From the NCBI GenBank assembly GCA_021789565.1, contig JAJYJL010000012.1:1-23224 (forward strand): a stretch of DNA of 23,224 bases, given 5' to 3'. The DNA comes from Acidobacteriota bacterium (GTDB lineage: Bacteria; Acidobacteriota; Terriglobia; UBA7540). The notes below the pieces were generated by a model. That model did not search any database. It had not been told where the DNA came from and was given only the letters and a program-made list of their open reading frames with translations. Positions within the stretch are counted from its first letter, which is position 1, and every line of letters begins with the position of its first letter. Shown here one piece after another: positions 15,945-22,734 of the stretch. Position numbers and translations under genes: made by a program.

Positions 15945-17531
15945 ATGTCAACCGCCGAACTTACCGCCCGGCCAGTATTGAAGAAATCATCCAGAGCCGG
16001 GCTTGCTTGCGCTCTTACAGCGTTTCTTCTGGCGGGCTTTTTCGCTGTTCGAAACCTCTCTTCCTGGAACACCCGGATCAGCTACCCCGGTGAGGAGAGT
16101 TACGAAGGGTGCGCGCTTGCGGAAATGGCGCGCCTAGGACTAGGGGTTCAGATCTATGATCCACCTTCAGACAAAGGTTTTGCCGGGGCCACCTACGGGC
16201 CTTTGTACTATCTGCTCGGGTCGCGGCTGATCAATCCTCAAAAACCTTCGTATTTCCCGCTTCGCCTTCTTTCCGCACTTGCCATTCTCGGGTGTGCGGC
16301 AGGCTGTGGATTGCTTGCCTTCTGGAACACTCGAAACTGGCTGGCTGCGATTCTTAGCCCGTTGATGTTCCTGTCTTACGGCGTAGTGACCTTCCACGGC
16401 GTTTCGGCGCTATCGGACAGTGTTGCCCTGCTGCTGTTTTTCTCAGGATTCCTGGTCGCCTACAAGTTTAGAAATAGCAGCACCCTCCTCCTTGCAGCGC
16501 CTTTGATGTGTCTGGGTTTTTACTACAAGCCGCAGTACATTGCAGGGCCCCTGGCCGTGATGGTGTTTCTTCTCTTTGAAAAGCGCTATTGCCGGTTAGT
16601 GCAGTTTCTGGGAGCCTTGGCGGTGTGCGGCTTTGGGCTTCTTGGGTTGTTTCAATGGATCGTATTCCCTGGACAGCAGTTCTGGCGGCACTTCTTTCTC
16701 TTTCAAGCAACACTTTTTTCCTGGTATCAGTTCAAAATCGGAATCCTGGTCTTCGTCCTGATGTTCGGCGTGGCGATACTCCTGGCCTTCGAATACCTTC
16801 GCAAACATCCAGACAGGATGCTCCTTTGTTACTTCGGCTGTGCTGTGGCGCTTGGAGTTGTAACAATCGGGAAACAAACCGCTTTTATCCAGTACTTTTT
16901 CGAAACCATTCTGATGGTGAGCGTGCTGGTTCCAGCCCTGGTGGTAAAGCGAATTGAAAGTGGGTCATACCCGGTGGATATTATGGTTCTGCTAGCGATT
17001 GCGCTGTTCGCAGGACAGTGGTATACGCCGCCAGCTCCTGCTCCTCAAGCAGTCGACCAGTTCTCTGCCGTCCAATCCTACTTCCGACAGCACTTTCCGC
17101 CTCATGCGCGGGCTATTGGCCTACGCGGCGGCGACCTAGTCCAGGCAGGCTTCGATACGCCATTTTCCGATCTCTTACAAACGGAGCTGCTGGCCCGAAA
17201 CGGCATCGTCTCGGACAGGCACCTCGTAAAGCAGATTCGGGCGGGCTGGTTCTCCCTGATTGTGCTGGATTTCGATCTTAAGCGGGAAACGGACTCGATT
17301 TGGCTGAATTACTACCTTACGAAAGAAGCGTGCGATGCGATTGCGAGCGAATACCGAGTGATCGACTCCTTGCAAGTACCCCAGCCGACGAAGCTGTTTC
17401 CCCAAGACAGACTTTATATTTATATCCCTAAATTCAGTAAGTTACATGGGTCGATCCCCGTGGTCGACGGATGGCAACACTTCCAAATGACCTCCAAGAA
17501 CCGTAAAGTCTCCAAGGGTTCTAACCGATGA
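15945..17531 (+). CDS. GT-C/GT39-like polytopic membrane protein
   Basis: A 528-residue membrane protein with about ten predicted helices and a soluble C-terminal domain (about 360-510). After the first helix comes ISYPGEESYEGCALAEMARLG (45-65), with the acidic pair Glu50-Glu51, then ATYGPLYYLLGSRL (82-95). This is the general arrangement of PMT/GT39-type enzymes: an acidic first loop followed by a P-L-x-Y segment. It is not obviously a fifth member of the four-copy array, as it lacks the DPDTWWH, NTHGSF and FIDGRGD motifs. The 39-base gap after the methyltransferase suggests it is last in that operon. It may transfer the lipid-linked sugar to pilin or glycan. Confidence 0.85.
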   Translation: MSTAELTARPVLKKSSRAGLACALTAFLLAGFFAVRNLSSWNTRISYPGEESYEGCALAEMARLGLGVQIYDPPSDKGFAGATYGPLYYLLGSRLINPQKPSYFPLRLLSALAILGCAAGCGLLAFWNTRNWLAAILSPLMFLSYGVVTFHGVSALSDSVALLLFFSGFLVAYKFRNSSTLLLAAPLMCLGFYYKPQYIAGPLAVMVFLLFEKRYCRLVQFLGALAVCGFGLLGLFQWIVFPGQQFWRHFFLFQATLFSWYQFKIGILVFVLMFGVAILLAFEYLRKHPDRMLLCYFGCAVALGVVTIGKQTAFIQYFFETILMVSVLVPALVVKRIESGSYPVDIMVLLAIALFAGQWYTPPAPAPQAVDQFSAVQSYFRQHFPPHARAIGLRGGDLVQAGFDTPFSDLLQTELLARNGIVSDRHLVKQIRAGWFSLIVLDFDLKRETDSIWLNYYLTKEACDAIASEYRVIDSLQVPQPTKLFPQDRLYIYIPKFSKLHGSIPVVDGWQHFQMTSKNRKVSKGSNR

Positions 17532-17893
17532 TAAATTCGTATGCGGAGCTGGATCTCTTGAGGGTCATGGTCGGGCTTCGGCAACACTGGTGCGGGCATC
17601 CTTTCAGACCCCTGAGGAGGCATGCCGGGGGCCAGCCAACACCCAAAGCGTCACCAGAAAGCAATCTAAGGACACATATAACGTCAACAAAAGGTAACTG
17701 TTAAGTCAGCCCAAAAATCAGGGTTCATGTCCTGGCTACGAAAGTGAGCGCAATTCATTTATTTTGTTACATTTATATTTTCCAATTTAGACCTTTCGTG
17801 AGCAGCCTATTTGGAACACTAAGTGCTATAACGCAGAGTGGGTGCGATGCGAAGAGGCATCCCCCTAAATTCAACTCACGGGAGGATTCACTG
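17532..17893. other. Regulatory region upstream of the flp genes
   Basis: No gene is supported; the open frame that runs through 17744-17893 is only the upstream extension of the flp1 frame. The left part is GC-rich, with a GGCATGCC palindrome in a C/G-rich stretch near 17610-17635 that could form weak hairpins. A strongly AT-rich block spans about 17750-17790. An ACAAAAGGTA motif lies at 17687-17696 and the sigma-54 promoter match at 17811-17827. A small GATGC/GCATC hairpin precedes the flp1 ribosome site. Confidence 0.6.
17811..17827 (+). promoter_or_regulatory. Candidate sigma-54 (-24/-12) promoter of flp
   Basis: TTGGAACA-CTAA-GTGCT has exact GG-N10-GC spacing (GG 17813-17814, GC 17825-17826) and matches TTGGCACG-N4-TTGCT at ten of thirteen fixed positions. 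The AT-rich block just upstream would favour DNA bending towards an activator. The predicted start is near 17838, 56 bases before flp1. It is weaker than the matches at 4368 and 7417, but in the right place; major pilin genes are often sigma-54 controlled in type IV systems. Confidence 0.55.
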
Positions 17894-18067
17894 ATGACGG
17901 AGCTACTTAAGAGGCTTTGGCAGGAAGAAGAAGGCCAGGACCTCACAGAATACGCGTTGCTTCTGGTCTTGATTGCCTTGGCTGCAATCACGGTCATGGG
18001 CACACTCGGCAAGGCTATCAACAACGTGTTCTCAACAGCAGCGAGCAATCTGACGGCTGCAAGCTGA
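17894..18067 (+). CDS. flp: Flp-type major pilin (first copy)
   Basis: A 57-residue Flp/Fap pilin precursor. The 14-residue leader MTELLKRLWQEEEG ends in the Gly that TadV-type prepilin peptidase cuts after. The mature end QDLTEYALLLVLIALAAITVMG shows the class-defining Glu+5 and Tyr+6 and a single hydrophobic helix. The mature protein (43 residues) ends in a Ser/Thr-rich tail (S47, T48, S51, T54, S57) that offers O-glycosylation acceptors. The start at 17894 was chosen over upstream in-frame codons because GGGAGG lies 8 bases before it and the leader has family length. Together with flp2 it forms the shaft of the Tad pilus. Confidence 0.95.
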   Translation: MTELLKRLWQEEEGQDLTEYALLLVLIALAAITVMGTLGKAINNVFSTAASNLTAAS

Positions 18068-18078
18068 ATGAGGTCAAA

Positions 18079-18120
18079 CCGCCACGAGAGGAGAGGAAGC
18101 TTTGAATCTCCATCTGGCGG
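18079..18120. other. Potential hairpin between flp1 and flp2
   Basis: CCGCCA (18079-18084) and TGGCGG (18115-18120) form a 6-bp stem around a purine-rich interior, starting 12 bases after the flp1 stop. It could stabilise the flp1 message or tune read-through into flp2; there is no T-run. Confidence 0.3.
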
Positions 18121-18164
18121 GTGGGTGGGGTCCAACTAAGTTCAACTCACTGGAGGATTCGCTG

Positions 18165-18338
18165 ATGACGGAGCTACTTAAGAGGCTTTGGCAGGAAGAA
18201 GAAGGCCAGGACCTCACAGAATACGCGTTGCTTCTGGTCTTGATTGCTTTGGCAGCAATCACGGTCATGGGCTCACTCGGCAGCGCCATCAACAACGTCT
18301 TCTCAACAGCAGCGAGCAACCTGACGGCTGCAAGCTAG
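18165..18338 (+). CDS. flp: Flp-type major pilin (second copy)
   Basis: A 57-residue Flp pilin precursor, nearly identical to flp1, with the same leader, the same G/QDLTEY processing site and the same Ser/Thr-rich tail. It differs only by Thr37 to Ser and Lys40 to Ser, so the mature protein loses one positive charge near the end of the helix. GGAGG lies at 18152-18156, 8 bases before the ATG; the upstream in-frame ATG at 18102 would give a leader too long for the family. Two near-identical pilins may form a mixed filament or simply raise dosage. Confidence 0.95.
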   Translation: MTELLKRLWQEEEGQDLTEYALLLVLIALAAITVMGSLGSAINNVFSTAASNLTAAS

Positions 18339-18355
18339 TCATATGGAAGACAAAT

Positions 18356-18393
18356 CACCAGCTGAGGAGAGCGGCGAGCTTCCTCGGCTGGTG
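18356..18393. terminator. Strong hairpin after flp2 (attenuator or mRNA stabiliser)
   Basis: CACCAGCTGAGGA (18356-18368) pairs with TCCTCGGCTGGTG (18381-18393) over 13 bases with one G-T wobble. The stem extends by AGC/GCT across a single bulged G to a GGCGA loop, giving a 16-pair stem beginning 18 bases after the flp2 stop. No T-run follows (GAGTAGCTTC), so complete intrinsic termination is unlikely. Such structures downstream of abundant pilin messages typically protect the 3' end while letting some transcription reach the assembly genes. Confidence 0.55.
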
Positions 18394-18493
18394 AGTAGCT
18401 TCTGGAATGCGCAACAGGTAGCGTTTTGAGCCCATAGTCTGAGGACGCTGCAGAATGTAGCCAATTCCCGGCCATAACCCCGGAGGGGACGGC

Positions 18494-18558
18494 TGAACAA
18501 AGAGTTCTTGGTGTGGTAAACACCCAGGACAGGGTTTTTGGTGTGCCCGTCTTGTTCA
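18494..18558. repeat. Nested repeats upstream of tadV
   Basis: TGAACAA (18494-18500) and TTGTTCA (18552-18558) are perfect inverted arms. Between them lie two direct copies of TTGGTGTG (18508-18515 and 18538-18545), spaced 30 bases or about three helical turns, and a small GGTGT/ACACC hairpin (18510-18524). They could be operator sites or leader structure controlling the tadV-cpaB-cpaC unit. I find no sigma-54 match here. Confidence 0.35.
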
Positions 18559-18617
18559 CTAAGTTCTCAATATCTGGTCAACTATTTCCCCTCCTCAACC
18601 CTGAACAAGCGTAGGGA

Positions 18618-19181
18618 ATGCCATCGATGCATGATGTGATGTGGAATCAGGTTTCGGTTTGGGCGCTGTCCGTGCTCGTGGCCCTCTGGGCTGGATGGCT
18701 GGACTGGCGCTTTCGCCGTATCCCCAACTGGCTCACGGTCTCGGGATTTGTTCTGGGCCTGGGCATCAACGGAATCGTTTCAGGCTGGACTGGAGTCAAG
18801 GGCGGGCTTGAAGGTGCAGGCATCGCCACAGCCGTCCTCATCGTTCCCGTTATTTTGCGGGGTATTGGCGCAGGGGACTTAAAGCTGATGATAGCCCTGG
18901 GAGCTTGTCTGGGGCCGTGGAAATTCCTGAATGTGCTGCTCGCGAGCATTTTTATTGCCGGTTTTATGGCCATCGTCGAGGTCGTGCGGAAGCGCCGGGT
19001 TAAAGAGACGCTTGGCAATATGGCAGTTCTCATTCGGGCATTCGCGACATTTGGCATGGATGCAAGAGAAGCGATTGTGACTCTCGATGATCCCGGTACG
19101 CTGCGCCTCCCTTTCGGCGTGGCGATAGCATTGGGTATGCTTCTTGTTGTCTTTACAAAATCGAGTTTACTGACCCTTTAA
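18618..19181 (+). CDS. tadV: Prepilin peptidase of the Tad system (TadV/CpaA, A24 family)
   Basis: A 187-residue integral membrane aspartic protease. The two catalytic aspartates are visible: Asp29 in GWLDWRFRRIPNW (27-39) and Asp87 in the GxGD motif GIGAGDLKLM (82-91). At least four hydrophobic segments are present, and it is the short form lacking the N-terminal methylase domain of PilD, as usual for TadV/CpaA. It would cut Flp after Gly14 and probably the TadE proteins. It starts 280 bases after flp2 and leads the assembly genes; the next gene begins 18 bases after its stop. Confidence 0.93.
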   Translation: MPSMHDVMWNQVSVWALSVLVALWAGWLDWRFRRIPNWLTVSGFVLGLGINGIVSGWTGVKGGLEGAGIATAVLIVPVILRGIGAGDLKLMIALGACLGPWKFLNVLLASIFIAGFMAIVEVVRKRRVKETLGNMAVLIRAFATFGMDAREAIVTLDDPGTLRLPFGVAIALGMLLVVFTKSSLLTL

Positions 19182-19199
19182 GGTACCGAGGAAGGAAAA

Positions 19200-20054
19200 A
19201 TGAATAGGAACCGAGCTTTAATCGCCCTGGTCGTGGCAATCGTGATCGCTGTGATCGCAAGCCGTTTTGTGTACCGCCAAATCCAGAACGCGTCTGCTGT
19301 CAAGCCCATTCCGGTATCACATGTTGTTGTGGCATCACGCCCGCTCGCTTTGGGTACTCCATTGACCCCGCAAGATCTGGCGCTGATTACCTGGCCCAAG
19401 GACACTCCTCTCGATGGATCATTCAGCCGCATTCAGGATTGCATTGGCCGGTCTGTCATCACGCCGATGTCCAAGAATGAGCCTATTCTGGAAGGAAAGC
19501 TGGCTCCCAAGGAAGCCGGAGTGGGGCTGCCGGCCGCTATTCCTGTCGGCATGAGGGCTGTTTCTGTCAGAGTTGACGATGTCGTCGGCGTTTCCGGCTT
19601 TGCCATGCCGGGAACGATGGTTGACGTGTTGGCCACGGGTACGCCCGTGGGCGAAAGCGACAGCCTCACTCGCACGATTATTCAGGATGTTCGAGTCCTG
19701 GCAGCCGGGCAAACCGTCGAACAGGACACGCAAGGAAAGCCGCACACAGTAGGAGTCGTCACGTTACTGCTGACGCCAAAACAGGCGGATGAGCTTACGA
19801 TGGCCAGTACGGACAATCGAATCCATCTGGCTTTGCGCAACACCATTGATACCAAGCTCATTGAAAAGTCACCTCCGGTTTTTAAGTCGGCGCTCCTGCT
19901 CGGCGGAGCGGAACCTCATCCGACGGGTGGAGGTGGCAGGCCCCATGCGCCGCGGCGCGATGTGCGCCCCAAAAAGCCAGCCGGGCCAGCTCCATATGTA
20001 GTTGAAGTGATCAAGGGCAACAAGAAGACTGACCAAACTTTTTCGGGTCGATAA
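19200..20054 (+). CDS. cpaB: Flp pilus assembly protein CpaB/RcpC
   Basis: A 284-residue inner-membrane-anchored periplasmic protein. Residues 5-24 form a membrane anchor. Residues 40-104 form an SAF domain (VVVASRPLALGTPLTPQDL, then CIGRSVITPMSKNEPI), and residues 110-220 form the RcpC/CpaB domain (VGMRAVSVRVDDVVGVSGFAMPG, VDVLATG, VTLLLTPKQADELTMA). The C-terminal tail is Pro/Arg/Lys-rich. CpaB supports the secretin and may bind peptidoglycan or sugar through the SAF fold. GAGGAAGGA just before the ATG is a good ribosome site. Confidence 0.93.
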   Translation: MNRNRALIALVVAIVIAVIASRFVYRQIQNASAVKPIPVSHVVVASRPLALGTPLTPQDLALITWPKDTPLDGSFSRIQDCIGRSVITPMSKNEPILEGKLAPKEAGVGLPAAIPVGMRAVSVRVDDVVGVSGFAMPGTMVDVLATGTPVGESDSLTRTIIQDVRVLAAGQTVEQDTQGKPHTVGVVTLLLTPKQADELTMASTDNRIHLALRNTIDTKLIEKSPPVFKSALLLGGAEPHPTGGGGRPHAPRRDVRPKKPAGPAPYVVEVIKGNKKTDQTFSGR

Positions 20055-20084
20055 GCGAATTCAAGCTAATTTCAGGCGGAGTCG

Positions 20085-21497
20085 ATGACAAGAAAAAATA
20101 GCAGAATCGAAAGATGTTCCCTTCCCGCATTCACCAGTCTGGTTGTTATGACGGCAGCGATTGTTGCGCTCGTTTATGCCTCACCGCTGGCAACCGCATC
20201 GCAGGTCAACACCCGCACAAGCGTCGAGCAGTCCGAAAGCCAGGGTGCCCCATCGGGAGGCCCGGAAGCGCTGCATTTGATTGTCGATCGTTCGCTGGTC
20301 GTCACATCCCCGGCCCAGATTACGCGCGTCTCTCTTGCCAACCCGGACATCTGTGATGCCGTGGTTGTAAGCCCGACCGAGATCCTCCTGAACGGCAAGC
20401 GGGCGGGCGCAACCTCGCTGGTCATATGGGGCCAGTCCGGACAGATGCAGACGTTTGATGTTTATGTTGATCTGGACGTCCTGGATCTGACCGGAGACAT
20501 CCGCAGCACTTTCCCCAATGAACCCGTGAAGGTCAGCGTCAGCAAGAACATCGTCACCCTTTCGGGCCATGTCTCATCTGCCGCCGTTGCCGATAAGATT
20601 TTGGAACTGGCGCAGTCCATGGTGCCGAATAAGAATGATGTTGTCAGCCTGATGGAGGTCCCGGCCCCTCCCACTGGAGAGGTGCTGTTGAAGGTTCGAT
20701 TTGCCGAAGTCGACCGCTCTGCGCTCAAGCAACTGGGCGTGAACATCATGAGCCTTCCGCCGGCAAAGAATATCGGGACGATTTCAACCGGGGAATATTC
20801 CCCTCCGGGGCTAGCCCAAGTCGGCGGCGGCACGGGTGGCTATACTCTCGGCAGCCTGCTGAACGTGTTCGTCTTCCGCCCGGATATCAACCTGGCCACC
20901 ACCATTCAGGCGCTCCAGACGAGGAACCTTCTCCAGATCCTGGCCGAACCCAACGTCCTGACGGAGTCCGGCAAAGAGGCAAGTTTCCTCTCCGGCGGCG
21001 AGTTTCCGTTTCCGATGCTCCAGTCAACGGGCGCCGGCGGCGGCGTTCCTGCCATCACCATTCAGTTCCGGCAATTCGGAATAAAGCTCGACTTCACTCC
21101 GACCATCCTTCCAGACGACGAAATTCATCTGAAGGTGCAGCCGGAAGTCAGTTCGCTCGACTATTCCAATGCTTTGACGATTACGGGTTTTACTGTTCCC
21201 GCTCTCGCCGTGCGCAGGGTACAATCAGAGATGGAACTGCGGGACGGGCAAAGCTTTGTGATTGCTGGCCTGATGGACAACCGTGTCACGAAAACACTGT
21301 CGAAAATTCCCGGCTTGGGTGACATACCCCTATTGGGCAAGATTTTTCAGAGCGAGAGCCTGAACAAGAACAAAACCGAATTACTGGTTCTCGTAACGCC
21401 CCAAATTGTTCACCCTCTGCCCCCTGGCCAGGTGCCCGGGGAACCGCAGTTTCCGATGAAGTTTCTGCCGCCGGCAACCAGTGGACAGGGGCAATAG
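20085..21497 (+). CDS. cpaC: Tad pilus secretin CpaC/RcpA
   Basis: A 470-residue outer-membrane secretin. A signal peptide (about 1-39, ending ATAS) is followed by the T2SS/T3SS-type pilus N-terminal domain (62-130, LHLIVDRSLVVTSPAQITRVS), a BON-like segment (135-180, VKVSVSKNIVTLSGHVSS), and the secretin core (about 200-445). The core shows VRFAEVDRSALKQLGVN, EPNVLTESGKEASFLSGGEFP and FVIAGLMDNRVTKTLSKIPGLGDIPLLGKIF, the conserved secretin signature, ending in ELLVLVTPQIVHPL. It forms the pore through which the Flp filament leaves the cell. Length and domain order are normal for CpaC. It lies 30 bases after cpaB. Confidence 0.96.
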   Translation: MTRKNSRIERCSLPAFTSLVVMTAAIVALVYASPLATASQVNTRTSVEQSESQGAPSGGPEALHLIVDRSLVVTSPAQITRVSLANPDICDAVVVSPTEILLNGKRAGATSLVIWGQSGQMQTFDVYVDLDVLDLTGDIRSTFPNEPVKVSVSKNIVTLSGHVSSAAVADKILELAQSMVPNKNDVVSLMEVPAPPTGEVLLKVRFAEVDRSALKQLGVNIMSLPPAKNIGTISTGEYSPPGLAQVGGGTGGYTLGSLLNVFVFRPDINLATTIQALQTRNLLQILAEPNVLTESGKEASFLSGGEFPFPMLQSTGAGGGVPAITIQFRQFGIKLDFTPTILPDDEIHLKVQPEVSSLDYSNALTITGFTVPALAVRRVQSEMELRDGQSFVIAGLMDNRVTKTLSKIPGLGDIPLLGKIFQSESLNKNKTELLVLVTPQIVHPLPPGQVPGEPQFPMKFLPPATSGQGQ

Positions 21498-21539
21498 GAT
21501 TCTTAGGGCTTTGTAGAAGGTTGGAAAGAGGATTCATTC

Positions 21540-22727
21540 ATGTTAACCGCGGCTGTTGTGGCTACAGACGCCAAAAGCACATCTTACCTGCGTGCATGTG
21601 TTGAGCAGACGGGCCTGACCGAGTCGGTCATTGAATGGGCACCCTCCACTGAGCAACATCCCGCCCCGGGCGAGAACATCCCTGACGTTGTTATTCTGGA
21701 TCTTGCGGGAGGGACCGAAGTCTCTCTGGAATTTGCGGCGCATCTCCGGCGCCTTCGCCCGTCTGTGGTGGTTGTGGCCTGTTCCCAACTGAAGCAGCCT
21801 GATCCGGACCTGCTGATGCAGGCCATGCGCAGCGGTGTCCGTGAATTCCTGGCCCATCCCGTGGACACCATTTCTCTGGAAGCGGCTCTGAAAAGGATTC
21901 GCGATGAGCAGGCTCCAGGCGAGAAATCGCTGGAGAGAAAGCTCATTGTGGTCATGGGCGCCAAGGGCGGAGTGGGTTCTACCACCGTCGCGGTCAACCT
22001 GGGCGCACAACTGGCCCGGCAGACTCAAAAGCGGGTTATTCTGATTGATCTTGCCCGCCCCATGGGGCACGTTTCCCTCCTCCTCGACCTCCGCTCCCGC
22101 TTTTCTGTCCGCGACGCAACCCAGAACCTTGAGCGGCTCGACAGCCATTTTTTCAATGCTTTGCTGACAGTCCACGAAAAAAGCGGTTTGGAAATTCTGG
22201 CCGGAGCATCGGACCCCGATGAGTGGGAGGATATCCAGACCTCGGCACTGCTCCGGGTGGTCAACGTCGCGCAGAGCTGCTGCAACAACCTGGTCATGGA
22301 CATGGGAAGCAGTTACTCGGTTCACTCCAGGCCCCTCCTGCGAATGGCCCGCATGGTGCTGCTGGTGGCGGAGGCCGACGTTCCCGCCCTGTGGACCCTG
22401 GAAAAGCATCTGACGAAACTATCGTCCTGGGGAATCGAACCCGATCAGTGCCGAGTCATCATCAACCGTTATCACCGGACCGACGAGGACGCCATCAAGG
22501 CCTTCGAAAAACGCACCAAGCAGACTATCTTCGCGCGCTTGCCCAATGATTTCCGGCAGGTAAGCGAGTCCATCAATCTGGGGACGCCTCTGAACCGCAA
22601 TCATAACAATCCGCTGGTTTCAAACTTCCAGCAGCTAGCCACGCGCCTGACCGGCGTTACGGCAGTGCCCCAGGAAAAGAAAGGGAATACCATTTTCGGT
22701 ATGTTTTCAAACTCTTCAAAGAGGTAA
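21540..22727 (+). CDS. cpaE: Tad pilus localisation ATPase CpaE/TadZ
   Basis: A 395-residue protein with a receiver-like domain (1-125) fused to a ParA/MinD-type ATPase (134-370). The receiver-like part keeps an aspartate at 54 (VVILDLAGG) but lacks the usual acidic pair at the end of strand 1. The ATPase loop reads VVMGAKGGVGSTTVAVNLG (137-155): the deviant Walker A lysine (142) is present, but the position that carries the second, P-loop lysine in MinD is Ser147, as is common for TadZ-type proteins. LIDLARPMGHVSLLLDL (168-184) and LVMDMGSSYS (251-260) are the other nucleotide-site segments. CpaE/TadZ places the secretion machine at its site in the cell. It is followed after 7 bases by cpaF. 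Confidence 0.93.
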   Translation: MLTAAVVATDAKSTSYLRACVEQTGLTESVIEWAPSTEQHPAPGENIPDVVILDLAGGTEVSLEFAAHLRRLRPSVVVVACSQLKQPDPDLLMQAMRSGVREFLAHPVDTISLEAALKRIRDEQAPGEKSLERKLIVVMGAKGGVGSTTVAVNLGAQLARQTQKRVILIDLARPMGHVSLLLDLRSRFSVRDATQNLERLDSHFFNALLTVHEKSGLEILAGASDPDEWEDIQTSALLRVVNVAQSCCNNLVMDMGSSYSVHSRPLLRMARMVLLVAEADVPALWTLEKHLTKLSSWGIEPDQCRVIINRYHRTDEDAIKAFEKRTKQTIFARLPNDFRQVSESINLGTPLNRNHNNPLVSNFQQLATRLTGVTAVPQEKKGNTIFGMFSNSSKR

Positions 22728-22734
22728 GTGAATC

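Larger units (their letters stand above)
17865..18335. repeat. Tandem 200-bp duplication carrying flp1 and flp2
   Basis: Copy 1 (17865-18064) and copy 2 (18136-18335) are offset by 271 bases and include about 29 bases of leader with the ribosome site plus the whole pilin coding sequence. I count eleven differences in 200 positions. The first 83 coding bases are identical; all eight coding changes fall after that. The 71 bases between the copies are unrelated to the duplicated unit. Confidence 0.9.

Noticed and set aside
17729..17752. Sigma-54 match at CTGGCTACGAAAGTGAGC upstream of flp
   Set aside because: The distance from GG to GC is 12 bases instead of 10, so it cannot be a -24/-12 element; the site at 17811 has the right spacing.
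17532..17800. Cyclic-di-GMP (GEMM) riboswitch before flp
   Set aside because: I looked for the GGCAAACC and GACGCAAAGC-type conserved blocks and tetraloop arrangement and did not find them.
17744..17893. Longer flp1 reading frame starting at 17744
   Set aside because: It would add about 50 residues before the 14-residue Flp leader and begin upstream of the candidate sigma-54 promoter; the ribosome site at 17880 points to ATG 17894.
18102..18164. Longer flp2 frame starting at 18102
   Set aside because: It would add 21 residues unlike flp1; the duplicated GGAGG ribosome site marks ATG 18165.
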